From positions 372,001-436,000 of the forward strand of contig BSYQ01000005.1 in the NCBI GenBank assembly GCA_030272585.1: a stretch of DNA of 64,000 nt, in the 5' to 3' direction. The position numbers and the translations under genes were made by a program. Origin of the DNA: Bryopsis sp. KO-2023 (Eukaryota; Chlorophyta; Ulvophyceae; Bryopsidales; Bryopsidaceae). The notes beneath the pieces were generated by a model, which saw nothing but the letters and a program-made list of their open reading frames with translations, had not been told where the DNA came from and did not search any database. Below, piece by piece: positions 20,701-32,500 of the stretch (positions are counted from its first letter, which is position 1; every line of letters begins with the position of its first letter).

Positions 20701-22985
20701 CAGGCACTCGATAGCATGTCATTTCATGCGGTTTCACAGCTTCATGCAGGTCATGAAGGGCGTCTTTTGTTTCCAGCAACTGTCAAAACAGTCTGGGAAC
20801 GCACCCAAATCACCCACGTGTTGTCAAAGCGCAGCCACTGCCATCATGAGCCTTACTCTGACGACAACACTCCCAGCGATATCGATCAGCTTAGAGGCGA
20901 AGGGTGAAACCTGCCATTCCTGCGAAATCGCCTCAAGCCGCCATCTTGAATTTTTTTTCAAAGTTTGTGTTGGAAATTTGTCTTTGCTCCAGGCTGACAC
21001 CAAGCATGCACCAACGTCATGTCGCGAGGAGGTGGAGAAAGGAAAGATGTATATTTTTCTGGTGGCTTCCTTGCTTTCAGATTTTAGAATTCTTTTTTGG
21101 CCGAGGGGCAGATGGGCAATACTTTCTCGCTCAGATTTTAACCCTTTTCTGTTTGGTAAATTTTGCATGAAACACCGCTTGCTCTTAAGTTTCAATTGCC
21201 AGCATCGGGAATTGTTTTATTTGTTGAGGTCCCACAGGGACTTTTGAAGTTTTTCTTTTCCCCTACACAGTGTAGATTTGAAGATGGAGCTGTTGGAACG
21301 ATTTCCCCTCTATGGCGAAAGCATTGTAGTTCGGGAGAGTTGAGCGAACAGATGCCAAAGGGGTGTGGTGATGCTAGCTTTCAGGGTAATGAAACTCAAG
21401 TTGTTGTCGGAAAACATCATGGACACTAACGAAATCCTAACAAAATTGATCCTGAGTCTATTTTTGGAGTTCCATGCATGTTTTTCTGCGTAAACATAGT
21501 TTTTTTTTCACTTTCCAATCTGAAAATCGAAGAACAAAGTCCATGATGGTGGGATTTGTAATGATAATGTCTTTCAGTCAATCTGGAAGAGTGAAAATTT
21601 TTCCATGTGATATGTACAGGGATGCCAAGCTTTTGGTCATCAGCTCGCTGCATTGTTCTGAATATGACCCTGCTCTGCAAGTTGGTCATGAGAAAAAAAT
21701 TGGCAGAAACGTACATATGGAGCTATTCTGACGGAAGAATGTACTGGATCAAGTATATTGAAAAATCTGATCAAAAATTGCTCTGCTTGAGAAATCAGAC
21801 AAAGCAAATGCAAGGTGTTTTTGTAATAGATTCTTTGTATTGCCAAGTTGCACGTGGGGGAAATAAAGGAGCTCAGAATCGTTGGCTCATGTCTTGTTTT
21901 TCTGTGACATATGTAACATGCATCGAGGTAAAAATCCTAACCATGTGGATTCTCCTCTGTGCAAAAAGAGCGATATGGCCCTTTGGTGCTTTCTTTCTTT
22001 GGTGATCAAATGTCCAGGTTTTGTCATACAGGTGGTTGCACATCCTCAAGGTCGATGGACATTTCATTTCCTTATATTCTACAGCCAACCCGCAATTCTC
22101 CTAGCAATAAATGTTCAGCAACCATCCAGAAGAATCAGGAAAGAAACTTTTCGAAGAGGGGCTCAGACGGCAACAGCTACGTTCTCAATCTTGATGAGGT
22201 GCGATTTCGAAAGAGAGTTGCTTAAAAATTGAGACTTTTTTATTTCTTGATGCTTTACTCCTGTGTCAAAATGATCGGGGGGTAAATTCTGTTTTTGAAT
22301 GGCAGGTTCGAGATGACCTCTTTTTGCATTGAACATTATGAGCCAGTCATTTTCATTTTCCACGAACCTAACCCTATACCTTCTTGAATTTACGAAGGAC
22401 ATTTTCTTGCAAGAGCTATAGCTATGGTCTGGATACAATTCAAGCAAATGCTTTCTCGCATAAATGTGTGGTTGAGTCTGACTGGTTTTTTTTGTTCTTG
22501 CCGAGATACTGTTTCTGTTAACTGTGGAGCATTCTTTTTTTTGGGGGGGTGGGGGGTGGTAAAAGCTTTTATTTTTCTCTTTTTCTGATCAGATTTAAAA
22601 AACATTACCTACAAACAACTGATTTTTTTAATTTTTTTGTCTTTGGGGGGGGGGGGAGATTCATCTGCAGGGAGAGAAAAGACACTTGTTGGGTGACTAC
22701 TGTCTCATTGAACTTTCAAGAAAATATACATCCTGTGACCTGGTCAGCAAAAGGGCTTTCCAGTGATGCTTTTTAATCGATTCTGGTTCCAGCCCGAGGA
22801 GCTTTTGTGTTGTGGTCAGTATCTTTGCTTATTACAGTCTGTTGAGGACAAAAAAAATGCAAGTAAGCCAAATGGAACTTTTTTTTTAAATGAAGTGAAT
22901 AAAACAAGCCATGCAATGAAAAATAACACTAAGATGTTTTGCAGCCACCTCCCCAAAACAGAGAATTTCAAATAGGAGAAAAAGT
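20700..22985. repeat. Second copy of the long upstream repeat
   Basis: Parallel to 17128-18660 with similar block order but an extra segment (about 21430-22170) of unknown nature. No coding frame is recognised. Confidence 0.6.
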
Positions 22986-24477
22986 AGAGCAAAAACAAAG
23001 AAGTCTAATAGTGGATGATCACTCGTGTTGGAAAAACTCTTTGATGGGACAGGAATCGCATGGACGTTTCGTTTTATTGTCCTCCTAGCTGGTCGCCATA
23101 ATAGTGCTTGCTATGCAGAAAGGGAGCTGGCGGGAGCTCTGATAGGGTAGGTCAAACAAATTCAGGGCTGACCTTGTGGAAAAGCACAAGACAGCCCTTC
23201 ACATTTCCTCACAGTGGGTGGCATAAATAAATATAAATAAGTTACAGTGATTCGAAAAGGGAGGGGGGGGTTAGGGGGGACATGTAGCATTTTCGAAGAG
23301 ATGCTGAAAACTAGATTCAAGATAGCTTTGGGAACTTTTTTTTTTTAGCTGCTGGTGAAACGGATGCTTTCGATGCAGTGAATGAGAAAGAACATAGATT
23401 TGTCTAATAACAGCAGAACCTCTTTTTTGTGAAACCAGATAGCTGCATATTTATAGAATTATAAGAAAAAAATTTGGGACTCAGTCAATCCATCATAGTC
23501 AACAGAAGCCCATAGTATAGTACCGATATTGGTACATTAATGTTCATGATTTGAATGCTGACATTTGCGACTTTCTGTAGGATGGTAAAACATCGCGTTA
23601 TTTTGAATGCAGAAATCCCGGTACCTCATGTGGAAGAAGTTTGGGCCTTGCAATACAGTGTATACAGAGGGAATGGCTAAACAGTTTGGCATGATGTCAT
23701 CAGATACCATCATCAGCATTCTTACTTGAACAGCTCTACCAGAAAGAATTGTGCCGAATAATGTGTGTAATGTCCACGGACACCACTCTTTGATGCCAGT
23801 TTCAATCTCTGGCTGTAAGTTTGAATCAAAGATTCCCTCGCAGCCACAAAGCTATGGATGGAACTTGCACCAATGGGGACACCCAGCCCCTTTTTGATAT
23901 CCACCTGAATTCTAATGATTCGACTAGCACACCGCCCCCAGCTTTTTGTAGTTTTGCATTATGAGACTCAGTTCCAAAGGGCTCCCAGGTCAACTTCGGA
24001 GTCGATTCCAATCTCCAACTATTGGAGTGGGTTAGGGATCCATGCCCAGAGGTGAACACCTAATATCGGGGCTATGGATAAGAAGATGATCGTTGAGGTG
24101 TCTGAACTGGTACCAAGACCTGAATGGATGCAGCAAAAAAAAAAAGATTAAAAAACTGTTTAAAATTGAAGTGCTTCAGCAGTTTCAACTTTCTTTTTGG
24201 ATTAGAAGAATTGGGTGTATGCAAGCAGATTTCGACTTCTTTTTACCATGCTTTTTGTTTAATCCACACCTCATGGCCACCCCTGAGAGCAGGATTGTTT
24301 TCAAATCAAGCAGCGAGCTTGTCCGAATTGTGTCAGCAAAATCGTCCCATTCGATGAAAAAAAGCTTGGCATTCCTGCACAATTATAATGGAGCCTGTGC
24401 ATTATCATTCTGTCATTCTGTATTGATTGATTTGTCATCACACACCCCTGGATGTATATCTTAAAAAAAACAAACAA
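22986..24477. other. Intergenic, no gene recognised
   Basis: AT-rich with G runs (23261-23278). No frame resembles a known family. Minus frames at 23537-24059 are short and unremarkable. Confidence 0.45.
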
Positions 24478-24580
24478 ATCAGACAACAACAGACAGAGAC
24501 AGACAGAGACAGACAGAAACATCCACTTGCAGACAGAGACAGACAGAAACAACAGACAGAGACAGACAGAAACATCCACT
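24478..24580. repeat. (CAGA)n-type microsatellite with 50-bp repeats
   Basis: Irregular CAGACAGAGA repeats, with the segment ending AAACATCCACTTGCAG occurring twice (24518-24533 and 24570-24585). It abuts the donor of the kinesin-like exon on the minus strand, so it would be the start of an intron there. Confidence 0.7.
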
Positions 24581-24769
24581 TGCAGTACAGTGGTAATTTC
24601 CGACACACCTTTCACAACAAAATTGCATTCAATTTTTGCCGAAAAACCCATTGTCCCAATGGTTTCTTTCAATTGCAATATCTTGTCATAATGCTTGGAC
24701 AGCAAATCACGAATTTCTTTGCTGTAGATTTCCAGACACGAGGCCACACCAAAAACTCTTTTTTACTGC
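24580..24769 (-). pseudogene. Kinesin motor-domain exon fragment, frameshifted
   Basis: From an AG acceptor before 24769 the frame reads KKEFLV. One base out of phase it continues CLEIYSKEIRDLLSK and FVVKGVSEITTVLQ up to a possible donor at 24580. That order (EFLV, LEIYNEEIRDLL, VEEI) is typical of the kinesin motor core. A single extra base separates the two halves, so the exon as given is broken or the window has an indel error. No P-loop, SSRSH or DLAGSE motif was found nearby, so this is an isolated fragment. Confidence 0.55.
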
Positions 24770-27050
24770 CTGCATACAGACATAAAAAAAAAATTCAATA
24801 TGCCCTTTCTTTCAAAAGCAATTTTTCTACTGACCGCAATCAATTTCTTTTGCTATTTTTATGTATGCTCTCGCTCGACAACTTTCCAAAATCAAAATTT
24901 AACAGACAAAAACATTGATTCCTGGGTTGTGATCAATTGACAACAGTTGAAAAGAAAAAAATTAAAAGAATGGACAGAAAGTGCATGCACAGAAATCCCC
25001 TCGCCCCCCCTTTCGGAAAAAATCAAACGATTGTCACTTTTTTTTTAGTAAGGGGGGGAGGCATGCCACAAGATGTGTTTAACAGCTTCTCCCTTTCTTT
25101 TCATATTCTGTTGAAAAAATAGTCGAAGGTGTTTGGATTGTTCCCTTGTGATCGGGTGGATCGTCTCTACCTTCTGATGTGTGCAACTTCCCCGTCCAGG
25201 TTTGACTATATATGCGGTGCAAATCTTGTCCCTGAATTGAAATAAACCAAGCAAACCACAGTTTCAGCGGTCTAAATCACCATTCTGAAGAATACAGACA
25301 TTTAAATTGGTCTGTATTTTTTTATGGTTTCTTACTTTTCTGTTTTGGGTTGGGTTTCAAACAAAACCTGTGTTTCCAACGATTCAATCTCATCACCAAG
25401 GAACATTTTCGTTTTTTGGATTGCTGGGCTGACTGCTGGTCACTCTTTCTGTGTGCAATTAGAAAAAAGTCTTTGTCTTTTTGAGAAGAAAAATTAACAA
25501 GAGAAAAAGTGCAGTTTTTTTACCACACTGTTTTCTTTTGTTTTTTAATGTTTGATACTGTTCACTGTTCATTTTTGGACATTCAGATTTTTGTTTGCTG
25601 TTGCATAGCATTCCACACATATTTTGTAACCAAAAAAGCAGAACGAAGTGCATTTCGCATGCATTCCATCGATTTTTCGTGTTTTGATTTCCCCTTAGTA
25701 ACATCCACTACTGCATCCCGACTGAACAGCAATACCGAGATTTTTTTTTTGACCCGTGTCCCAACTCCAGACCTGGTCAACAGTGAATCTTCTGGATGTT
25801 TCATCAGGATCCCCTTTGAAATTCTTTGAATTTTTTTTTTCTTTAAAAGAACGTACTTTCATTTTGGTACAGAAAAACTGTAAATAACCGAATGTGGCTG
25901 AAAGAGGGATGTGTCTTTTTTCAGGAAAAGAACACAACAGTCCCTGTTGCTTTGTGATCAAAAATCCAGGCAAAAAGGAAGAAAGACAATGGAACAGAAT
26001 TTAATCAAAGAAAATCAATTTCTTAATCCTGATATGGGAGATCAACCCGGCATGGACTTGTTGAGATTAGAAAACAAAGATGGCGCTTCACAATCATGGA
26101 GAAACAAAAAATGGAAAACCAAATACTTTTTGGGAATCCTGTGACTCTTGCTCCGTTTCAAAGAGTGCCACCGCCTAAAGCTTTCAAAAACTTTTTTTTT
26201 CTGATGCACGACATGATATTTCCTTCCACCCTGCCTGTCAATCGTCGGCTGCTCTGGTGGCATATGGAAAATCCTGGGTGATGGACAAAAAGAACATGGA
26301 TTAGCAAAAAAAAGGAAATAATGTTTGCTGTGTCTGATTCTCAAACAAAGTGGTTTTCGACGATATCGTGGTTTTCGGTATACTCTTCTAAAGATTCCAC
26401 TCAGACGATCAAAGTCCCAGAGTGTTGTGCAGTGCAAAAATAGATCCACCAGAAATAGAGTCTGAAAAATCCTCAGATTTGAGCCAATTTGAATTGAAAA
26501 AATGTCATTTTTTCACCACCCGGGGGAAATGAGATTTCTTATTACTGGAGGAAAAGTTTGTTAAAATAAAGCAGGCTTTGATGAGATTAAAATGAACCTT
26601 GGAACAGATCATAGAAGAGTCACTCATGTTTGGCCATCTATTTTCCCATATATATTGTCAATGGTGGTGGTCCCCACCTCACACAGTGCATCTCCAGCTG
26701 AGTGGAATTTGATTTTCCAGAATCAAATTCGGCAATCCACAGGCTTCTTCATCAGACTCCGATCATCAGAGGTTGGGCAGCATGTCAAATAGGTACTTGC
26801 ACATTGAGTCACTCCAGTGGGTGGATCTGGGACCATATTTGATATAGAGTTCTGAAAACAAAACATCAACAACTTCCACCACATCCTCACTTTCAACAGT
26901 TTTCATGGAGGTCATTCTATGACGGAGAAACAAATCACTAAAAGAAAAAAAGATAAAAGAAATGACCAGCGACGTGGCACGAGTTCCACCCCAGAGTAAA
27001 AAAACACGCCAAGACGCAGATTTTGAAGTCTTCTTCACTCCAATTTTGGC
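24770..27050. other. Intergenic, no gene recognised
   Basis: Minus frames at 25045-25254, 25583-25804 and 26042-26449 have no recognisable domains. Homopolymer runs are frequent. Isolated small exons of the neighbouring genes could be hidden here. Confidence 0.4.
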
Positions 27051-27056
27051 ACGAAC

Positions 27057-27218
27057 CTGTTGACATATCGCCGTGACCATATGGGGGACGCCATCTCTCT
27101 CGACTGCCGACGATTCAGTCGGCAGAATGGTTTCTGTTGACGCTTCGCGGAATTCATCCATCTCCGTACGAAATGACAATTGCGCACGATTCGTGTCAGT
27201 CTGGCGGATCACGGACAA
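27057..27218 (-). repeat. ICQQV-type block, second copy, frame open
   Basis: This copy of the block at 9398-9720 is open for about 54 codons (TEMDEFREASTETILP, then DGVPHMVTAICQQ) and ends at a CAG/GT donor (27057). It could be an exon. The family is unknown. Confidence 0.35.
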
Positions 27219-27477
27219 ACTTCTGGGTGGCGGCTATGACTCATAGCCGCCATATGGAAATGTCTTCTGAATTGACCGCATTTTGCATGTTGCGGTCACA
27301 GGCTTTTTTTCCACAAGCGCGTTTCCCTTGAAACACGCGTCGGAAAACTGTAACGTGTTGCGGCAATAGTTGTTGCCAGGGCCAGTCGATTGGTTCCTGT
27401 TGGATTGTAAGGCTTGGTGCCAAAATTGTACATTCAACAACTTGAAATTACTTACATTGCCCAAATATCACAACAGT

Positions 27478-27678
27478 CTATCTTCCCTCCTTTAACGACT
27501 CCTTCAGTTTCAAAAACATTCGTGATTTCATCATTGTTTGGAGAAGATTATGGGAATCATCCGATGGATCTTTTGGGAATCCCTCCGTTTCCAGCTTTTT
27601 ATATAATCGTAGTTTCTGAAGGCCCGACATTTGTTCTTGAAGGAAAATACCTAGACATAGCACAAGACACATGGTCAT
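27478..27678 (-). CDS. Possible C-terminal exon, unknown protein
   Basis: An ATG-initiated 66-codon frame. The first part (MTMCLVLCLG) looks like translated intron; a splice acceptor (CCTTCAAG) then precedes a charged tail (LQKLRLYKKLE, MMKSRMFLKLKESL) ending in a stop. The composition is protein-like but the family is not recognised. Confidence 0.25.
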   Translation of the reverse strand: MTMCLVLCLGIFLQEQMSGLQKLRLYKKLETEGFPKDPSDDSHNLLQTMMKSRMFLKLKESLKEGR

Positions 27679-28011
27679 ATTGACAAATCAGTTGCCTCTC
27701 ATTAGATAGCAAACTTCTTCCATGGGGTGATTTTATTTTATTCCTCTTGTTTTCTCAGGTGTATTTGCATTTCGTGTGGAGTACTTAAAGGTATTGACGG
27801 TATAAGAGCATCTCAACCGCTACACTGTAAGTTGTTAGCTGTTAGATGTTGAGAAAACGACGGTAAAACACCTTTTTTTTCCCGTTTTCCGTGCCTGTTT
27901 TCCAGTATTCTTACTAATTCGCGCTGTCAGTTACAGTTTAACGTGCGTCGATGGGTGTACATTTTTTGGTGGAGACGGTAAAATAGCCTTACGATGCCGT
28001 TGACGGTAGGG

Positions 28012-28958
28012 CTAAGGTACAAAGTTGAAGAATGATGGTGGTGGTATCCTACTTTGGTTTCGCAGCGAATTCTTGATCGATAGCATCTTCGTGGGCGGTG
28101 GTGGTATCCTCCTTTGGTTCTGCAGTGGATTCATGATTGATGGCCTGTTCGGTGGTGGGAGGGGTATTCCACTGTTGGATGGCAACTTTTTTTGTCGTGG
28201 TGATTGTGGCTGCGGAATCCTACTGCGTTTCCACAATGGATCCGCGGTAGATGGCAATTTTTGTCTTGGCGGTGGTGGTATTCTTGCTGGTTCCTTGATT
28301 TTTTTTGTGGCAACTTTGTTTTCTTGTTCAAGCTCAACTTGAACTTCCCTCTTTTCCACTTGAATTGCTCTCTTTCCAGATTCAACCTTTTCAGGTTTCT
28401 TCAACTGAAGAGCAAGGCTGAGTTCATGACTGTCCATCCCATTTTTTTCAAGTTTATTGGCTCCCTTTGAAGGGATTATGTCACATATTGCGTGCGCGCT
28501 CTGGACATTTGCATGTTTGTGCTCCAATTCTTCAATCTCAGCAGAATGTTGTTCCCGAGCTGACGCCTCGTTCAACAGATCAGGGTCTTCGTGGTTGGGC
28601 TCAATGAACTTAGGTCCCATATCCTCCACCAGGTTATTTCCTTGATTGGTTGTGGAATTGTTCCTTGATTGTTTCCTTTCTTTTTTGAGCTGACGAATTT
28701 CTCCTTGGGCCTCCAGCTCTAATCTCAGACTTGATATAGTCTGACACACATTAACACATTCTAAATCTTAGATTTGTTCCCCAACAGGGTGCAAGCACTG
28801 TTGACTGATCCTTGTCTCACCTGTTCAGCTTTTTGCAACTGACAAGCAAGATCACGTTCCTTGCTCGTTTGGTACACATCCCCAGTTTCAATTTTTTCGC
28901 ACTCCTCTTTACTCTTTTGTAGGAAAGCCGGTAGGATGGTCTCCGACTTCGGCACCAT
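28012..28958 (-). CDS. Coiled-coil protein with proline-rich tandem repeats
   Basis: Two exons, 28958-28821 and 28740-28012, joined GT-AG in phase 0, encode 288 residues from the ATG at 28958. Residues 1-150 are rich in E, K, Q and L with heptad-like spacing (SLRLELEAQGEIRQLKKER; IEELEHKHANVQ), suggesting a coiled coil. The last 85 residues hold about four imperfect repeats of roughly 24 residues of the type RIPPPP-K-LPS---PL---R. Such proline runs often bind SH3, WW or EVH1 domains or profilin; that is family-level inference only. The gene sits 350 bases downstream of the unit 2 stop on the same strand. No known family is recognised. Confidence 0.5.
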
Positions 28959-29036
28959 TTCCCTGGGAGAACTGATTTTCAGTTATAGATCTTGAGAATC
29001 TATTGATGCTTACCAAGGGACTCGGGATGTGACATA

Positions 29037-29200
29037 TGTAAGTGTGTCTGAATTACACAAAATTGATACCCAGATACTGAAATACTAAACAAGCTGCTGT
29101 AAAAAGGCATGGAAAACAAATGAGGATAAGCTGTGGAGCAAAAACCCATCCACAAACAGCCCAAAACATGTGCGGCTGGTACACATTTCTAAAAGTATGG
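29037..29200 (-). repeat. Block shared with intron of unit 1 (12000-12160)
   Basis: AAGTGTGTCTGAA-TACACAAA and the CCAAAACAT region recur in order in both places. In unit 1 the block is inside the intron between AAA3 and AAA5; here it lies downstream of the unit 2 stop. The units have therefore been rearranged relative to each other. Confidence 0.55.
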
Positions 29201-29311
29201 CTGTACATGTGATTGTACGACTGCATGTACAAATATATAAGACAGAAGTGATGTAATCCATTCTGTGTGGATATCTATTTTTTATTTACCACGTATTTAC
29301 TTTATTCTTTC

Positions 29312-29519
29312 TTATTTTCTTGCAACTGCGGATTTGCTTGCAAGCATCACCAACCTCGGATCCACTTTAAGGGAGTTGTTGGTGAAATGAGTGTCGAATC
29401 CCTGGAAATTGGGGAGTTTGGACAGGTTCAGAATTTCAGCCCATGATCCTTCCGTCAGCCATTCACTTGCTGGGTTGGGGGTCGTAACTTCGCTGGAGGT
29501 TGGCTTGGTCAGCAAAAAC
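29312..29519 (-). CDS. Unit 2 last exon: AAA6 start, truncated
   Basis: Carries [15 protein letters not shown] and [13 protein letters not shown], then diverges from the unit 1 sequence and stops at 29312. The C-terminal dynein domain is missing. Confidence 0.6.
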
Positions 29520-32500
29520 CTGTAGAAAGCAATTATCACCTTTTCGAATAATGTTGGAAGAAATTCAATGCATGAACAATCAACAAGTGCAGCAAAACAC
29601 TGCTATACAAAAATATATATATATTCGAAAAATCGATAAGTCAAGCCAACAACATTTCTTGCGTTTTTTGTTAGATGGGAAACTGACCTCCACTCCAATA
29701 TTTTGTCATTCTCCTTCATCATGTTCACACACAGCAGCAGCGAAAAGATCAGCTTGTGCTTCTCGAACAGCGATTGACAAACGTTCGCATATGGGGAATG
29801 CTCGTTCGAGTTTTCCCCTCTTTCCTTGATATCTTTTGCGCGTCGGGCTTCCCTAATCCCCCTCACAAACACAGCAATAAACCACCCCAGCAAATATTGA
29901 CACTTGGGATCCACTGAGGCCAAATTTGACATGCAGAAGAACAACAAGCTCGCCCAAATCGCCACTGGTCTGTAGATCTCTTCATTCTGCGCTTTTTCAT
30001 ATTCTTGGACCTTGGCTGCAATAATATTCGAAGTGACCTTGGACTGAGGGAGCATGTCGGTGGGCTGTTCCTCATCCACGATGCTGCCTTGGGAGTTGCT
30101 GAGCACGAAGAGAATCTTGTCCTCGATGTCTCTGAGTTTTTCTCTCATGCTGGGGCTGGACACCACCAGTTGATTTTCCATGTTGGCCAGATCCTGCCTC
30201 TCTTCTGCGGCTACGATGCCCAGAAGTTGTTCGACAGACGGCTGTGCGCCCTTGGCTGGCACGTTGATAACATCAACGAAAGTCACACACTTTGTACCAA
30301 CCGAGGGCCCAAACACTCCCTTTCGGCGTTTCTCCAGTTTACAATCCACTTGATCTTGGGTCATGTCCCCAGATGTCCTGGCGGCGAAGGTTATGAAGAC
30401 TGGGCTGTACGACTCTTTGGCGAGACCCTCCACAAGATGCCATATGATGTTCACCGGCTTCCCTGTCCCGGTCGGTCCCACCATGAGGAGGGGCTGACCA
30501 TGCTGAATAGCAAGGTACCTGAGCCATCCAAAAAAGATCGACACTTCAGAGAATGAAATACTCAAGCCAACAGGAGCCAGAACATCGAAATATCGCTTTT
30601 TTCTACCTCGACGAGTCGTTGATGAGCACAATAATATTGGAGAATTGTGCCCAAGCAGGGATGACCATATCTGTGGGTGTATCCGTCCACAGCTGCCAAT
30701 TGGACGTTTCCTTGTTGAAGAAGTCATACACTGTGGTTTCCTGCGTGTCAGGCGTGAGTGGGCAACAGATTCCGACGGGTTCCCCTATCACTTCTTCATA
30801 CCCTGGAACGAGCTTTCCTCCAGAAAGTTCTCGGAAAAACTTGTTGAATTTCTTTCTGCCTTGATCGTTAGTGCCGCACCCAACTGACCACACGAACGAA
30901 AAAAGCAACATGCTGTCTATCCACAACAGCTTCTTGTCGTTGGGGAAATGTGCACCTGAAAAGAACACCAGTCCAAACTATTTCAGAAAAAGCGGATGGA
31001 CCAGGCAAGGAAAAGGTGCGTCATACAAGGTTCCCTTTGTTCCAACCCTGGGTGAGGGCAACACGGATTGCAATTTTACCGGCTGGTTTAGGTGCGTCCT
31101 GCTCCTCTGATGACTGCAACTCATTCAAAAGGGAAGCAATGGTGTTCATGGCTGTACGTGCAACATTGATATCTTCTTTTGGGGATACTTCTTTGGTCTC
31201 CTTTTTTAAAAACCTCAAACAGCATGGGGGAAGCCAGCTGAAGAGCTGGCCAATTCGATCGATTCGAGTCTGTCCCGAAGTCGATTGCGGCAGTGTGTTC
31301 ATCCACGATGTCAGCAAGTGCCTCCACCAGAGTTGGTGAGGCTCCAGGTACACCATGCCGCATCTGTATGGGAAGAAAAGTGCGACTGCTTGTTGATTGG
31401 CTCACAGTGAAATAAACTGGTCGTGAAATGGCATTGTTGGCGATTGCTGGATTTCCGCTGGAAGTACCTGGAGACTGTGGTGGGTGACGCAACAGTCAAA
31501 TTCCTGACTTCAAAGATCATTGACGTCGTTGCCGACATCTCAGAGTTAGGCAAGCAGAGCTCCTTGTTATTGTCCAAAACAGCGTTCATGTTTTCAATCC
31601 AGACGGCATCCACAGTCCTAGGACGGTCCAGCACGCAGAGTTTCCTGCCAGGAGAAGGGTCGGATGCCAGCTGCCTGAAAGTAACTGCCACTACCCCATC
31701 CTTCCACTCCTGGGTAGCCTTGTCTGTTTCGCCACACATTTGCGGCATGGTGGCAGACTTGGGATTCAAAACCAGTGTTTGGACGTCATCCAAACGAACG
31801 CCCTTCACTCCTTGCTCGCTTAATTCAGTCAGAGCGCCGGACAACACCTTGATGAAACTCGACTTGCTAGAGAACGGTTGGCCGACAAGCATGACACCTT
31901 GGTGGCCAATAATCATCTCATGGAGTTGTATCGTCTGCGTCCAGCCACACAACTGTAAAAAGATTATCTTCTCGCTCATCACATTCACAAAGGGATATTC
32001 ACATTTCCTGCGAGGAAGCCCACCTTCGGAATGAAATTCTCCGATGCTGGCAAGTTGTGCAGGGCGCACTGGTTTTTCATGGCTTGCACCAACAGGTTAA
32101 TATCCGCTCCTGGCATTTTGATTCTGGGGAAAATATCAGAAACGATAGAGTTGAAGAGAGGAACATCACGGCTGAGGAGCTTGCACAAGTTGACGTCTAT
32201 GATCGCCCGCAGTGTCAGGACAAATTTGTTGCCATCAACGTACTCCCTCTTCATGTCTGCTGCTGCTTGAAGGACAGCCACCAGGGCTCGCATTCCATAC
32301 AAGCAGGAGACCACAGCCACAATGTCGCTTTCTTCTTCTCCCATCGAAGACAGCAAAGCAACGATTTCGTGGCCAGTCTTTGACAACACTGCAGGGTTGA
32401 TCCTGTCCCCACTGGTTTGAAACATTCCCCTCAGAGCTGCTAAGTACGGCTTGCGAACCGCAGGCTCACTTCGCCCAGCGTCGCCTGACAGATCCGCTGC

